Positions 35,264-44,677 are shown, counted from the first letter of the stretch. The stretch: DNA of 64,000 nt from Streptomyces vilmorinianum (GCF_005517195.1 NZ_CP040244.1:4792001-4856000), one strand, 5' to 3'. A program made the numbers and translations. The notes: generated by a model not told the origin, from the letters alone.

Positions 35264-36061
35264 CTGGGGCCGCTGGGGCTGGTCGCACGCGAGGAGCCGG
35301 ATGTCCGCAGCGCCCTCGACCTGCTCATCCAGTACCTCCACCTGTACAACGAAGCCCTCCGCGCCCGGATCACCGAGGCCAACGGTCTGGCGACGCTGAC
35401 CGTCGACCTGGAGCTGGACATGGCCCCCGGCAGGCGGCGCCAGGTGATGGGACTACTGGTCGGCGTGTGCCACCGCATCATCCGAAGCCTGATCGCCTCG
35501 GACTGGAGCCCGGTCTCGGTCAGCCTCACCCACAGCGCCCCCGCGGACCCGACGACCCATCACCGCGTCCTTGGCCCCGCCATCGCCTACGACCAGGACT
35601 ACGCGGGCATCGTCCTGTACACGGCCGATCTCAATGCGCGCAACACACTGGCCGACCCCCTGCTCCGGGCCTACGCGCGCCAGTTCCTGCTGAGCCTCCC
35701 CGCGCACCGGGAAAGCCCGCTGCCGCAGCACGTCCGCGGGATCATCGAAGCGCTCCTGCCCACCGGGCGCTGCACGATCGAACAGGTCGCACGCACCCTC
35801 GACGCCGATGTCCGCACCGTTCAACGTCATCTCGCCCGAACCGGCGACACCTATTCCTCTCTCCTCGGGGCAGTACGAGCCGACCTCGCGCAGCGTTACG
35901 TCACCAGGCTGGACCGCCCCCTGACCGAGGTCGCCGAACTCCTCGGGTTCTCGGCCCTCGGCACCTTCTCCCGCTGGTTCCACACCCGGTTCGGAAGCAG
36001 CCCCACCGCCTGGCGTGCCGCAACCCGGACAGCTCCTGTCGGGCTCACTACGGCGCGCTAG
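35264..36061 (+). pseudogene. N-terminally truncated AraC-family regulator
   Basis: About 265 residues remain. The sequence begins mid-domain at LGPLGLVAREEPDVRSALDLLIQYLHLYNEALRARI (the arabinose-binding-like domain of the OruR/VirS group) and continues through TIEQVARTLDADVRTVQRHLARTGDTYSSLL and LTEVAELLGFSALGTFSRWFHTRFGSSPTAWR, both helix-turn-helix motifs. Full-length members have roughly 60-80 more residues at the front, which are absent. An in-frame start near 35195 would give an unrelated N-terminus. It might still make a protein. Confidence 0.6.
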
Positions 36062-36253
36062 GGCGCGTATCGAGTCGTGATCATCGGGTGGTCCTGGTGA
36101 GGCCTTTGATCGAGATCATCGAGGCGTGCGGGTGGAGACTGACCTCCTGGTACGTCACGCTCTGGGGCGGGTGAGGCACGTGGAGCCGACGTGAGCCGGC
36201 CGGTGCACTGATGTCCGGGCGGGGACTCATGGGACATGGCCCGGCACCCCGGC

Positions 36254-36916
36254 TCAGGTTCCGGGGAGGATACGGCGCGTTTCGTAGGCCCACATCGCGA
36301 TCTCGACACGGTTGCGGGCGCCGAGTTTGGCCATCAGGCTCGCCAGATGCGTCTTCACCGTGCTGAGGCTGATGTGCAGCGCGTCGGCGATCTCGGTGTT
36401 GGTCAGCCCGCGAGCGACGGCGAGGAGCACCTGCTCCTCGCGGGCGGTGACGGGGGAGACCGGCTGGGCCGCGGGCCGGCCGGCGGGCAGGTCCGCGAAC
36501 GCCTGGAGCAGACGGACGGTGACGCTGGGCGCGATGAGCGCCTCACCGTCGGACGCCGACCGTACGGCCTGGGCCAGAAGGTCCGGTCCCGTGTCCTTGA
36601 GGAGGAATCCGCGGGCGCCGGCACGCAGCGCGCCGTAGACGTACTCGTCGAGGTCGAACGTGGTGATGACGACCACGGCCAGCGGGTCGGCGACGCCCGG
36701 GCCGGCGATCAGCCGGGTGGCCTCGAGCCCGTCGAGTACGGGCATGCGGATGTCGAACAGGCAGACGTCGGGGCGTAGTTCGCGGGCCAGACGTACCGCT
36801 TCGTGTCCGTCGGCGGCCTCGCCGACCACCTCGATGCCGGGCTGGGCGTTCAGCATGATCCGCAACCCGGTGCGGATGATCGTCTGGTCGTCAGCGACGA
36901 GGACGCGAATGGACAC
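36254..36916 (-). CDS. LuxR-type response regulator (NarL family)
   Basis: A 220-residue regulator with a receiver domain (IRVLVADDQTIIRTGLRIML; phospho-acceptor Asp in VCLFDIRMPVLDG; Lys in FLLKDTG) and a C-terminal LuxR helix-turn-helix (LTNTEIADALHISLSTVKTHLASLMAKLGARNRVEI). The GTG start overlaps the kinase gene by 26 bp. It is the partner of that kinase and probably controls the divergent MMPL exporter. Confidence 0.93.
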   Translation of the reverse strand: MSIRVLVADDQTIIRTGLRIMLNAQPGIEVVGEAADGHEAVRLARELRPDVCLFDIRMPVLDGLEATRLIAGPGVADPLAVVVITTFDLDEYVYGALRAGARGFLLKDTGPDLLAQAVRSASDGEALIAPSVTVRLLQAFADLPAGRPAAQPVSPVTAREEQVLLAVARGLTNTEIADALHISLSTVKTHLASLMAKLGARNRVEIAMWAYETRRILPGT

Positions 36917-38063
36917 CGCTCTCGCTCCTCGCTCTCGGCAGTTCGGCTTCGACATGCCAGCCCCGGTCGGTACCCGGGCCGGCTCGTAGTGTGCCGCCGA
37001 GCAGCGTCGCGCGCTCGCGCAGTCCGGTAAGTCCGTATCCGTCGCGCCCCCGGCCGGTGCGCCGGCCGTTGTCGCGCACGCTCACCCGTACCGTGTGCCG
37101 TTCCGCGGCGACTCGAACGACGAGCTCGGTCGCGTCGACCGCATGGCGCAGCGCGTTGGTCACCGACTCCTGCACGATCCGGTAGACGGCCGCGTCCACG
37201 GCCGGGGGCAGCGCGTCCAGTTCGCCGTCGAGCCCCAGGTCGACCCTGAGGCGACCACCCGGGGTGCGCACCAGGCGCTCCAGATCCGCGACTCCGGCAG
37301 GGGGCGCCAGCTCGGCGCCGACCCCGCGGTCGCGCAGCGTGGCGACCATGGCGCGCATTTCCTCCAGCGTGCGCGCCCCTTCCTCCTCGACCCCCTCCAG
37401 TGCCTCGACGGCGGCGGACGGGTCGGTGCCCGCGAGCACCCGGCCCGCCTGGGCGATGATCACCATGGCCGACACGTGGTGGGCCACCGTGTCGTGCAGT
37501 TCCCGGGCGAGCTGCTCGCGCTCGCGCGAGCGCACCTGCTCCAACTGCCGCTCGCGAGCGGTCACACGGAACCGCACGGCAGCCCCGACCACGCCGGGCA
37601 GCAGCAGGAAGACGAAGCCCACGACCTTTTCGACGACCGGGCTCTCGTACGTGACGACACACAGCGCGCCGACCACGACGATCACCGCGCCGCCCAGCAC
37701 GATCTCCCGTCCCGACCCCCACCGGAGCAGCGCGTACACCAGCACGAGCACGACCGCGCCGGTGTCCAGGCCGACGGGCTCGCGCGGTGCGACGACGAGC
37801 GTGGCCACCGGGAGCAGCATCACCGAACCGAACGCCAGCGTGACCATCGCCAGCGGGTGGGTCCGGCGCCACAGGGGCAGCAGGCACAGCCACACCGCCA
37901 ACACCACCGCCACCGGCCGCCACACGACGTTCTCGCGCAGGGTGGCCTCCAGCGCCACACCGGCAAGGCTCGCGGCGAGCAGGGCCCAGTCCCGCCACAC
38001 CCGGGCGGGCGCGTCGGGCGGCCGGGGTTCGGTCCACAGGGTTCGCAGGTCGTCTCGCAGCAC
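36891..38063 (-). CDS. Sensor histidine kinase (HisKA_3 type)
   Basis: A 390-residue kinase. The N-terminal half has several transmembrane helices and almost no extracellular loop, as in DesK-like cell-envelope sensors. The dimerisation box with the phosphorylated His is ELARELHDTVAHHVSAMV. The ATPase part has the N-box ESVTNALRHAVDATEL and G-box GYGLTGLRERATLLGG. The start codon is GTG. Confidence 0.92.
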   Translation of the reverse strand: MLRDDLRTLWTEPRPPDAPARVWRDWALLAASLAGVALEATLRENVVWRPVAVVLAVWLCLLPLWRRTHPLAMVTLAFGSVMLLPVATLVVAPREPVGLDTGAVVLVLVYALLRWGSGREIVLGGAVIVVVGALCVVTYESPVVEKVVGFVFLLLPGVVGAAVRFRVTARERQLEQVRSREREQLARELHDTVAHHVSAMVIIAQAGRVLAGTDPSAAVEALEGVEEEGARTLEEMRAMVATLRDRGVGAELAPPAGVADLERLVRTPGGRLRVDLGLDGELDALPPAVDAAVYRIVQESVTNALRHAVDATELVVRVAAERHTVRVSVRDNGRRTGRGRDGYGLTGLRERATLLGGTLRAGPGTDRGWHVEAELPRARSESGVHSRPRR

Positions 38064-38238
38064 GGTTCTCAGCCTAGGGACCGCGCCGTGCCGCGCATCG
38101 GCCGAAAGGACGGGGCCTCACTCCGACTTGGGGCCGACGGATCCGTGGCCCGCGGGCCGATGCCGCGGAGCGCCGTGGCGACGAGCCTCGGCATCGGCGG
38201 CCGTACAAGGACGGCCGACGAGGTGGTTGGAGGACCCG

Positions 38239-40518
38239 ATGCTCTCGAAAGCCCTGTTGCGCCTGGGCGCAAGCGCCGCCCGCCATCCCTGGCGGGTGAT
38301 CGCGGCATGGCTGGTCGCCGCCACGCTCGCCGTCCTCGCCGCCGTCGCGTTCGGCGGGCGGAATGTGGATTCGATGACCGCTCCGGGACTGGACTCCCAG
38401 CGGGCCGCGGAACTGATCGAGCGGGCCGGCACCGGCCAGGAGGGGATGACCGCCCAAGTGGTCGTCACCCCCCTCGACGACGGTGCGACGTTCTTCGACG
38501 ACGACAGCGCGCGCACCGCTCTCGCGCGGCTGCGGACCGAGGTGAAGCGGCTGCCGCACGTGCTCGGCACGAGCGACCCGGCGGGGGCACTCGACGCGGG
38601 CGGGGACACCGCCGTGCGCGGCGGCCTCGTCTCGGCCGACGGGCGGATCGCGGTCGTCCGGGTGCAGTACCCCGACCAGAGCCGGCTGTCGGCCGAAGAC
38701 CTCGACGCCCTGGTCGATCTCGGCGACAGGCTGCGCGCCGAGCTGCCGCTGCGCATCGAGATGGGCGGGAACCTCTTCTACGCCTTCTCCGACCCCGACG
38801 GCGGCGTGAGCGAGTTGATCGGCCTCGTCGCCGCGGCCGCGATCCTGTTCCTGGCGTTCGGTTCGCTCGTCGCCGCCGCGCTGCCGATCGGCATGGCGGT
38901 CTTCGGACTGACCGTCGGGGTCGCCACGATGACGGTACTGGCGGGGGTCACGGACGTCCCCACCTTCGCACCGGTCCTGGGCAGCATGGTCGGGCTCGGA
39001 GTGGGCATCGACTACGCGCTGTTCGTGCTCGCCAGGCACCGGGAGTACCTCGCGCGCGGGCTCGATCCGCACGAGGCGGCCGGACGAGCGGTGGCCACGG
39101 CGGGGCGGCCGGTGGTCTTCGCCGGCGGAACCGTCGTCGTGTCGATCCTCGGCATGGCGGTCGCGAACGTGCCGTTCATGACGGTGGGCGGGCTTGCCGT
39201 CTCGATCGTCGTCCTGACCATGGTGCTCGCGTCGGTGACGCTGCTGCCGGCCTTCCTCGGCGCCGCCGGCCCACGCCTGGCCCGGGCCGGCCGGATCGGC
39301 CGGATCGGCCGGGCTCTGCAGACCAGGAAGCCGGGCCGACTCGCACGGCGGCGGGAACCGGCGGCAGGCTCCGCCCACGCCGCCGGGTGGCGTCGCTGGA
39401 TCGGGCACGTCAGCCGGCACCCGGTGCCGTACGCGGTCGGCGCGGCGGGGCTGCTGCTGACCGCGACGCTGCCCGTGCTCGGCCTGCGCGTCGGCCTGCC
39501 CGACGACGGCTCACTGCCCCACAGCCGTACCGAGCGCCGGGCCTACGACCTCGTCGCCGAGGGGTTCGGCCCGGGCACCAACGGTCCCCTCGTCATCGCC
39601 GCGGACCCCACCGGTGATCCGGGAGTGCTGGACCGACTCGTCGGGGCGGTCGCGGCGGATCCGGGCATCGCATCCGTCGCGCCGACGCACATCGATCGGG
39701 CCACCGGCATCGCGACCCTCGTGGTGTTCCCGACCACCAGCCCTCAGGACAAGGCCACGGCCGACACCATCGCCCGGCTGCGCACCGACGTGCTGCCCAC
39801 GGCGATCGGGCACGGCCCGGCCAGGGCCCACGTCGGCGGCGCCGCCGCGAGCCTGTCCGATGTGGGCCAACGCACCAGCCAACGCCTGCCGGCGTTCGTC
39901 GCCGCCGTGCTGGCGATGTCGTTCCTGCTGCTGATGCTGGTCTTCCGCTCGATACTCGTACCGCTCAAGGCGGTGCTGCTGAATCTGCTGAGCATCGGCG
40001 CGGCCTACGGCATCATGGTCGCGGTCTTCCAGTGGGGCTGGGGAGGCGCCCTCATCGGGCTGGAAGCGACGGTTCCGATCGTGTCGTTCATCCCGATGTT
40101 CCTCTTCGCCATCCTGTTCGGCCTGTCGATGGACTACGAGGTGTTCCTCCTCTCCCGCGTACGCGAGGAGTACGTGCGCACCGGCGACAACGGCCCGGCG
40201 ATCGTCGAGGGCGTCTCGGGCACCGCCCGGATCATCACCTCGGCCGCCCTCATCATGGTGGCGGTCTTCCTGTCCTTCGCCGTCGCCGAGGACCCCTCCA
40301 CCAAAATGTTCGGGCTCGGCCTGGCCACCGCGATCTTCATCGACGCCACGATCGTACGCATGGTGCTGGTACCGGCGACCATGACACTCCTCGGCCGGAC
40401 CAACTGGTGGCTGCCGAAGTGGCTGGACCGGATGCTTCCCCGCGGCCCGGTCGGCACCGACGACACCGACGCGGAATCCACGGGTGAGGCCCCGCGTCCA
40501 CGGCTGGTTGACCGTTGA
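38239..40518 (+). CDS. MMPL/RND-family membrane exporter
   Basis: A 759-residue transporter with twelve predicted helices in the usual 1+5 and 1+5 layout around two large extracellular loops. Typical segments are GSMVGLGVGIDYALFVLARHREYLARG and FAILFGLSMDYEVFLLSRVREEYV, both with the conserved Asp-Tyr pair that carries protons. Relatives include actinorhodin ActII-3 and mycobacterial MmpL proteins that export lipids or antibiotics. GGAGG precedes the ATG. It is 175 bp from the divergent two-component system, its likely regulator. Confidence 0.93.
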   Translation: MLSKALLRLGASAARHPWRVIAAWLVAATLAVLAAVAFGGRNVDSMTAPGLDSQRAAELIERAGTGQEGMTAQVVVTPLDDGATFFDDDSARTALARLRTEVKRLPHVLGTSDPAGALDAGGDTAVRGGLVSADGRIAVVRVQYPDQSRLSAEDLDALVDLGDRLRAELPLRIEMGGNLFYAFSDPDGGVSELIGLVAAAAILFLAFGSLVAAALPIGMAVFGLTVGVATMTVLAGVTDVPTFAPVLGSMVGLGVGIDYALFVLARHREYLARGLDPHEAAGRAVATAGRPVVFAGGTVVVSILGMAVANVPFMTVGGLAVSIVVLTMVLASVTLLPAFLGAAGPRLARAGRIGRIGRALQTRKPGRLARRREPAAGSAHAAGWRRWIGHVSRHPVPYAVGAAGLLLTATLPVLGLRVGLPDDGSLPHSRTERRAYDLVAEGFGPGTNGPLVIAADPTGDPGVLDRLVGAVAADPGIASVAPTHIDRATGIATLVVFPTTSPQDKATADTIARLRTDVLPTAIGHGPARAHVGGAAASLSDVGQRTSQRLPAFVAAVLAMSFLLLMLVFRSILVPLKAVLLNLLSIGAAYGIMVAVFQWGWGGALIGLEATVPIVSFIPMFLFAILFGLSMDYEVFLLSRVREEYVRTGDNGPAIVEGVSGTARIITSAALIMVAVFLSFAVAEDPSTKMFGLGLATAIFIDATIVRMVLVPATMTLLGRTNWWLPKWLDRMLPRGPVGTDDTDAESTGEAPRPRLVDR

Positions 40519-40581
40519 CTCGACTCCTGCCCGCCCTTGGCGTCCGGCACCTCAGCGCGTCACCTGAGGGATGTCCCGTAA

Positions 40582-41350
40582 GTGATCTCGCCCTGCAATG
40601 ATCTTGATCGTGTCAGGTGTGATCACGGCGTCGGAACCGTCCTGGACAGCCCCGTCTACCGGCTGAGCCCGCGCGTCTTCGGCAAGTTGGTGACCGCGCT
40701 TCGCCGCGAGGGCGCCGGCTCCCCGGGCCAGGGGCGGCCGTGGGGTCTGCCGCTGGAGGACCGAATGCTCTTGGTAGTCGCTTACTGGCGCACGAACCTG
40801 ACGATGCGCCAACTCGCCCCATGCGGCCGACCGCATCATCGACCAACTCGGCCCGCTCATCGCGTTCCAGCCTCGGCGCCGGTTCGCCAAGGACACCGTG
40901 CTGGTGGTCGACGGCACCCTGGTGCCTACCCGGGACCACAGCATCGCTGAACAGTCGAAGAACTACCGGTACTCCACCAACCACCAGGTCGTCATTGGGT
41001 CGGTGAGCCCTTGCCCGGCAATCGCAACGACTGCCGGGCATGGGCGGAGTCCGGCGCGCAGGCCGCCGTGGGCAGGACCCTCACGATGGCCGACGGCGGC
41101 TATCCGGGCGCCGGCCTCCTCACGCCCCACCGCCGCACCCCGGGCGAAGAGTTGCCGGGCTGGAAGCGCGAGCACGATCGCTCGCACAAACAGGTCCGGG
41201 CCCGCGTCGAGCACGTCTTCGCCCGCATGAAGACCTGGAAGATCATCCGCGACTGCCGTCTCAAGGGCGACGGGGTCCGACACGCCATGCTCGGCATCGC
41301 CCGACTGCGCAACCTCGCTCTCACGGGACAGCTTCTGCCGCATACGAGAC
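40582..41350 (+). mobile_element. Decayed IS5-type transposase
   Basis: Three frames must be joined to read the protein: SPVYRLSPRVFGKLVTALRREG..LEDRMLLVVAYWRTNLTMRQLAP; then ADRIIDQLGPLIAFQPRRRFAKDTVLVVDGTLVPTRDHSIAEQSKNYRYSTNHQVVIG; then PGNRNDCRAWAESGA..TMADGGYPGAGL..VRARVEHVFARMKTWKIIRDCRLKGDGVRHAMLGIARLRNLALTG. The order matches IS5-family DDE transposases of actinomycetes. The breaks fall where about 8-10 residues are missing each time, so these are deletions. Clear terminal inverted repeats were not found. It is inactive. Confidence 0.82.
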
Positions 41351-41398
41351 CTGAGAGGACCAGGGAGACGGCTCCCCCCTCGCAGTCTCGGAGGAGAA

Positions 41399-41830
41399 TC
41401 AGTCGAGGCAGAACTCGTTGCCCTCGATGTCCTGCATCGTGATGCATGACTCGTTGACGCCATCGGCGCGCTGCGTCAGCACGTGTTTCGCGCCGAGCGC
41501 CATCAGCCGTGCGCATTCGGCCTCGAGTGTGGCCAGGCGCTCGTCACCCACGAGCCCTGTGCCGACCCGCACATCAAGATGCACCCGGTTCTTGACGACC
41601 TTGCCTTCGGGAACGCGCTGGAAGAGCACGCGCGGGCCCACACCCGAGGGATCAGCGCACGCGAAGTAGACCCCGTCCTCGGGCGGCAGCGAGTGGTGGT
41701 ACTCCTCCCACGTGGCAAAGCCCTCCGGGACTGTCGGTACGACGTACCCCAGCACCTCGCACCAGAAGGCGGCGAGGCGCGCAGGTTCCGCGCAGTCGAA
41801 GGTCACTTGGAACTGCTTGATCGTTGACAT
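41399..41830 (-). CDS. VOC-family (glyoxalase-like) protein
   Basis: A 143-residue protein of the glyoxalase/bleomycin resistance superfamily, type 6. It opens with FQVTFDCAEPARLAAFWCEVLGY and ends DIEGNEFCLD, both typical. Metal ligands are plausible at His in RVHLDVRV and Glu in GNEFCLD. The function is unknown. A TATCGT box six bases before the ATG suggests a leaderless mRNA. It lies just beside the dead transposase, on the other strand. Confidence 0.9.
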   Translation of the reverse strand: MSTIKQFQVTFDCAEPARLAAFWCEVLGYVVPTVPEGFATWEEYHHSLPPEDGVYFACADPSGVGPRVLFQRVPEGKVVKNRVHLDVRVGTGLVGDERLATLEAECARLMALGAKHVLTQRADGVNESCITMQDIEGNEFCLD

Positions 41831-41962
41831 CGGCGCACGATAACAGGGGCCCTGCTCATCTCCCCGGGCGGGTGGATCCACACGTTGCCGGGAGGACGGC
41901 CCGTTCCGACGTGAGCTGTACGCCTTGTCCCCACACACGTGGTCCGGTCTCGTGCGCGGGCG

Positions 41963-42937
41963 TCACTCGCCCGGACGTGGCCTGGAGGGTGCGTAGCGGG
42001 CCGCCAGGGCGGTGACCGTGGTGGTGATGCGGTCGCGGAGTTCGGCGGGGTGCAGGACCTCGATGTCCGCGCCGAGGGCGAGGAAGGTGTCGTGGGCGTG
42101 GGCGAGGGACTCGATGGGGAGGGTGGCGCGGGTCCAGCCGTCCGGCTCGGGGGTGCCGGTGGTGGCGAGGGCCCGGGCGGCCTCGCCCGTCAGGCGCCTC
42201 GCGCCGTCCGGGGAGAGCCGGACGAGGGCGTCGCCGCCGTGGAGGCGGGCGCGGAAGGCGGCCTGGTGCTCGGTCCAGTAGGCGGTCAGGGAGAAGTCGC
42301 CGGGGATCTCGGACTCCTCGTCGGTGAGCCGGAGTTCGAGGATCTGGTCGACGCGGTACGTGCGCGGGCCGGGTCCCGCGACCAGGTACCAGCGGCCGGC
42401 CTTGAGGACCAGGCCGTACGGTTCGAGGCGCCGGTCGACGTCGGTCGGCTCCTTCCAGCGGCGGTAGCGGGCCTCCATCACCCGGCCCGCCCGCACGGCC
42501 TCGGCCACCTGGGGCAGGAAGGGTGCCTCGGTCTCCTCCGCGTACCACCCCGGTGCGTCGATGTGGAACCGGGCGCGGAGCCGGTCGACATGGTCGCGCA
42601 GCGGCGCCGGGAGGGCGGCGCGCAGTTTGAGCTGGGCGTCGGCGAAGTGGGCGCCGAGCCCGAGTTCGGCCGCCGCCCCGGGGAGCCCGGCGAGGAACAG
42701 CGCCTCGGCCTCGCCGGTGTACAGGGCGGTCAGCCGGGACCGGTAGCCGTCGAGCAGCCGGTAGCCGCCGGAGTGGCCGGCGTCGCCGTAGAGCGGCACA
42801 CCGGCCGCGTGGAGGGACTCGACGTCGCGGTAGACCGTCCGTACCGACACCTCCAGCTCGTCGGCGAGCTGGGCGGCGGTCATGCGGCCCCGGGTCTGGA
42901 GCAGCAGCAGGATGGAGAGGAGACGGCTGGACTTCAC
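41963..42937 (-). CDS. WYL-domain (YafY-type) transcriptional regulator
   Basis: A 324-residue regulator. The N-terminal winged helix is KSSRLLSILLLLQTRGRMTAAQLADELEVSVRTVYRDVESLHAAGVPLYG. A WYL domain follows (ARYRRWKEPTDVDRRLEPYGLVLKAGRWYLVA) and a C-terminal WCX extension. WYL proteins sense nucleotides or small molecules. The GTG at 42937 gives the usual VKSSRLL start; a GTG two codons upstream is possible. The start lies inside a perfect 11-bp inverted repeat, so it is almost certainly autoregulated. Confidence 0.92.
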   Translation of the reverse strand: MKSSRLLSILLLLQTRGRMTAAQLADELEVSVRTVYRDVESLHAAGVPLYGDAGHSGGYRLLDGYRSRLTALYTGEAEALFLAGLPGAAAELGLGAHFADAQLKLRAALPAPLRDHVDRLRARFHIDAPGWYAEETEAPFLPQVAEAVRAGRVMEARYRRWKEPTDVDRRLEPYGLVLKAGRWYLVAGPGPRTYRVDQILELRLTDEESEIPGDFSLTAYWTEHQAAFRARLHGGDALVRLSPDGARRLTGEAARALATTGTPEPDGWTRATLPIESLAHAHDTFLALGADIEVLHPAELRDRITTTVTALAARYAPSRPRPGE

Positions 42938-42957
42938 TGACACAAGGTGTCAGTGAA
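42933..42957. promoter_or_regulatory. Perfect palindromic operator between divergent WYL regulator and 42977 gene
   Basis: The arms TTCACTGACAC and GTGTCAGTGAA are perfectly complementary across a 3-bp centre (AAG). The palindrome covers the WYL start codon and lies 8 bp before the -10 box of the divergent gene, so binding would block both. Confidence 0.75.
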
Positions 42958-42964
42958 CCGCTCG

Positions 42965-42970
42965 TACGGT
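42965..42970 (+). promoter_or_regulatory. -10 box, leaderless transcript of the 42977 gene
   Basis: TACGGT lies exactly six bases before the ATG at 42977, and no ribosome site is present. Confidence 0.55.
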
Positions 42971-42976
42971 CCAGTC

Positions 42977-43456
42977 ATGGCTTTCGCAGAGAAACTCCTG
43001 TTCACGCCGCCGCCGATCGAGTCGGGCGGCCGTCGCGTCAAGCGCTACCACGTCACCGCCGACCCGGCCGGCATCGAGCCGGAGGTGGAGAAGGCGGCGT
43101 ACGCCTTCCTGTCGGAGATCCTCCCGGAGCCGGACGGCACGCCGCCGGCGACCTTCGTCGTGCTGCACCGGGGCGGAGACAGCGGCGCCTATCTCAACGC
43201 GTACAGCTGGGTGTGGGACAACGTGCTCCACTTCGGCGGCGCGGCGGCCGGCCAGCCGGTCCTCGGCTGTCCCGACGAGGACCCCACCCACTTCACCCGG
43301 GTCGACCGCTCCTGGATCGGCTGTGTCTGGGAGCTCGTGCCGGTCCAGCACGAACGGGACGCCTGGGTACGGCACATGCTGGCCCCGGGCACCCCCGACC
43401 TCGACGCGTACGTCCTCGACTCCCTCCCCGCCGGCACGACGGGGGACCGCGCATGA
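42977..43456 (+). CDS. Conserved hypothetical protein, WYL-regulated
   Basis: A 159-residue soluble protein I cannot assign to a known fold. It contains GGRRVKRYHVTADPAGIEPEVEKAAYAFLSEILPEPDGTPPATFVVLHRGGDSGAYLNAYSWVWDNVLHFGGA and WIGCVWELVPVQHERDAWVRHML. It is rich in Trp and His. No signal peptide or membrane helix. It overlaps the next gene by ATGA and shares the WYL operator, so both are one regulated unit. Confidence 0.85.
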   Translation: MAFAEKLLFTPPPIESGGRRVKRYHVTADPAGIEPEVEKAAYAFLSEILPEPDGTPPATFVVLHRGGDSGAYLNAYSWVWDNVLHFGGAAAGQPVLGCPDEDPTHFTRVDRSWIGCVWELVPVQHERDAWVRHMLAPGTPDLDAYVLDSLPAGTTGDRA

Positions 43457-43911
43457 CCCCGGCCCACGGCTTCGCCTTCCTCGACGGCCGCTGGAGCGTC
43501 CGCAACCGCAGGCTCGCCGACTTCCTCGACCCCGACAGCGGCTGGGAGGAGTTCGAGGGGCACACCACGGGCCGGCTCTTCTGGGGCGACCGGGCCCATG
43601 TCGACGAGATCGTCTTCCCCTCGAAGGGGTTCAGCGGACTGACCCTGCGGCTGTACGAGCCGGAGACCGGCGAGTGGACCCTGAACTGGTCCGACAGCCG
43701 TACGGGCCGACTCGATCCGCCGGTCAGGGGGCGGTTCGCCGAGGACGGCACGGGCGAGTTCCACGGGGACGACCGCTACGGGGGCACGGACGTGCGCGTC
43801 CGCTTCCGCTGGTCGGAGATCTCGGCCGTGACCGCCCGCTGGGAGCAGGCGTTCGCGCCGGCGGGCGGGGAGTGGGTGGCGAACTGGGTGATGGAGTTCA
43901 GCCGCGTCTGA
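43453..43911 (+). CDS. DUF1579-like hypothetical protein
   Basis: A 152-residue protein with a lipocalin-like pattern of beta strands: FLDGRWSVRNRRLADFLDPDSGWEEFEGHTTGRLFWGDRAHVDEIVF, then GLTLRLYEPETGEWTLNWSDS and WEQAFAPAGGEWVANWVMEF. DUF1579-type proteins have this layout. Function unknown. It starts inside the stop of the preceding gene, so it is translationally coupled to it, and it overlaps the convergent methyltransferase gene by 14 bp. Confidence 0.82.
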   Translation: MTPAHGFAFLDGRWSVRNRRLADFLDPDSGWEEFEGHTTGRLFWGDRAHVDEIVFPSKGFSGLTLRLYEPETGEWTLNWSDSRTGRLDPPVRGRFAEDGTGEFHGDDRYGGTDVRVRFRWSEISAVTARWEQAFAPAGGEWVANWVMEFSRV

Positions 43912-44653
43912 GCGGGCGCCGGTAGGAGACGAGCCGGTACGCGGGGTCGTCACGGGGGCGGTCCTGGTCCGGCAGGGCGGCGAGCTGTTCGACCAGTGCG
44001 CCGGCCGTCTCCGCGTCGCCGCGGAACCACGAGGCGAAATAGCCGCTGCGCAGCTTCTCGGCCACGCCGCGCGGGGAGTTGCCCTGGCCGTGGCCGGTGA
44101 AGCGGGTGGCGCCGGACGGAGTGAGGCCGTGGGCGGCCGCGCGGGCGTCGATCAGATCGGCCCGGTCCGAGGAGCGGTCGTACGAGCGGTGCGGGGCGAG
44201 GACGCGGTCGATGTCGCAGCCGACGTCGTGGGCCGCGTCCTTGTCGACCGTGGTGACGAGCACGCCGCCGGGGCGCAGGACCCGGGCCGCCTCGGCGACG
44301 ACGGCTGCCGAGAAGGGGAGCAGGTGCAGCAGCCAGACCGCGCTCACCGCGTCGACGCTGGCGTCGGGGAGGGGAAGGCGCCGCGCGTCGGCGAGCACGA
44401 TCGAGCCCGGGACGCGCTCCGCGGCCTTGCGGGCCATGCCCGGCGCGGTGTCGGCGCCGTACACCCGCAGGCCCGGGCGGGCGAGCCGCTTGGTGACCAG
44501 GCCGGTGCCGCAGGCGAGGTCGAGGAGCGTACGGGCGCCGGGCGGCACGAGGCGCAGGACGGCGTCGGCCGCGGCCCGGGCACGCGGCACACCGCCGCGC
44601 GTCTCGTCGTAGCGGTCCGCCTCGGCGTCGTAGTCCAGCACGGTCTCCCCCAT
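43898..44653 (-). CDS. Class I SAM-dependent methyltransferase
   Basis: A 251-residue enzyme with the SAM motif TLLDLACGTGLVTKRLA, then VYGADTAPGMARKAAERV, LADARRLPLPDASVDAV and LLHLLPFSAAVVAEAARVLRPGGVLVTTV, in the order of UbiE-like small-molecule methyltransferases. A TACCCT box seven bases before the ATG suggests leaderless expression. The substrate is unknown. Confidence 0.9.
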   Translation of the reverse strand: MGETVLDYDAEADRYDETRGGVPRARAAADAVLRLVPPGARTLLDLACGTGLVTKRLARPGLRVYGADTAPGMARKAAERVPGSIVLADARRLPLPDASVDAVSAVWLLHLLPFSAAVVAEAARVLRPGGVLVTTVDKDAAHDVGCDIDRVLAPHRSYDRSSDRADLIDARAAAHGLTPSGATRFTGHGQGNSPRGVAEKLRSGYFASWFRGDAETAGALVEQLAALPDQDRPRDDPAYRLVSYRRPLRRG

Positions 44654-44677
44654 GCGGGAGAGGGTAGTTCCCTGAGG

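Noticed and set aside
40519..41398. Intact insertion sequence
   Set aside because: The transposase needs two frame changes and has deletions; no terminal inverted repeats were recognised.
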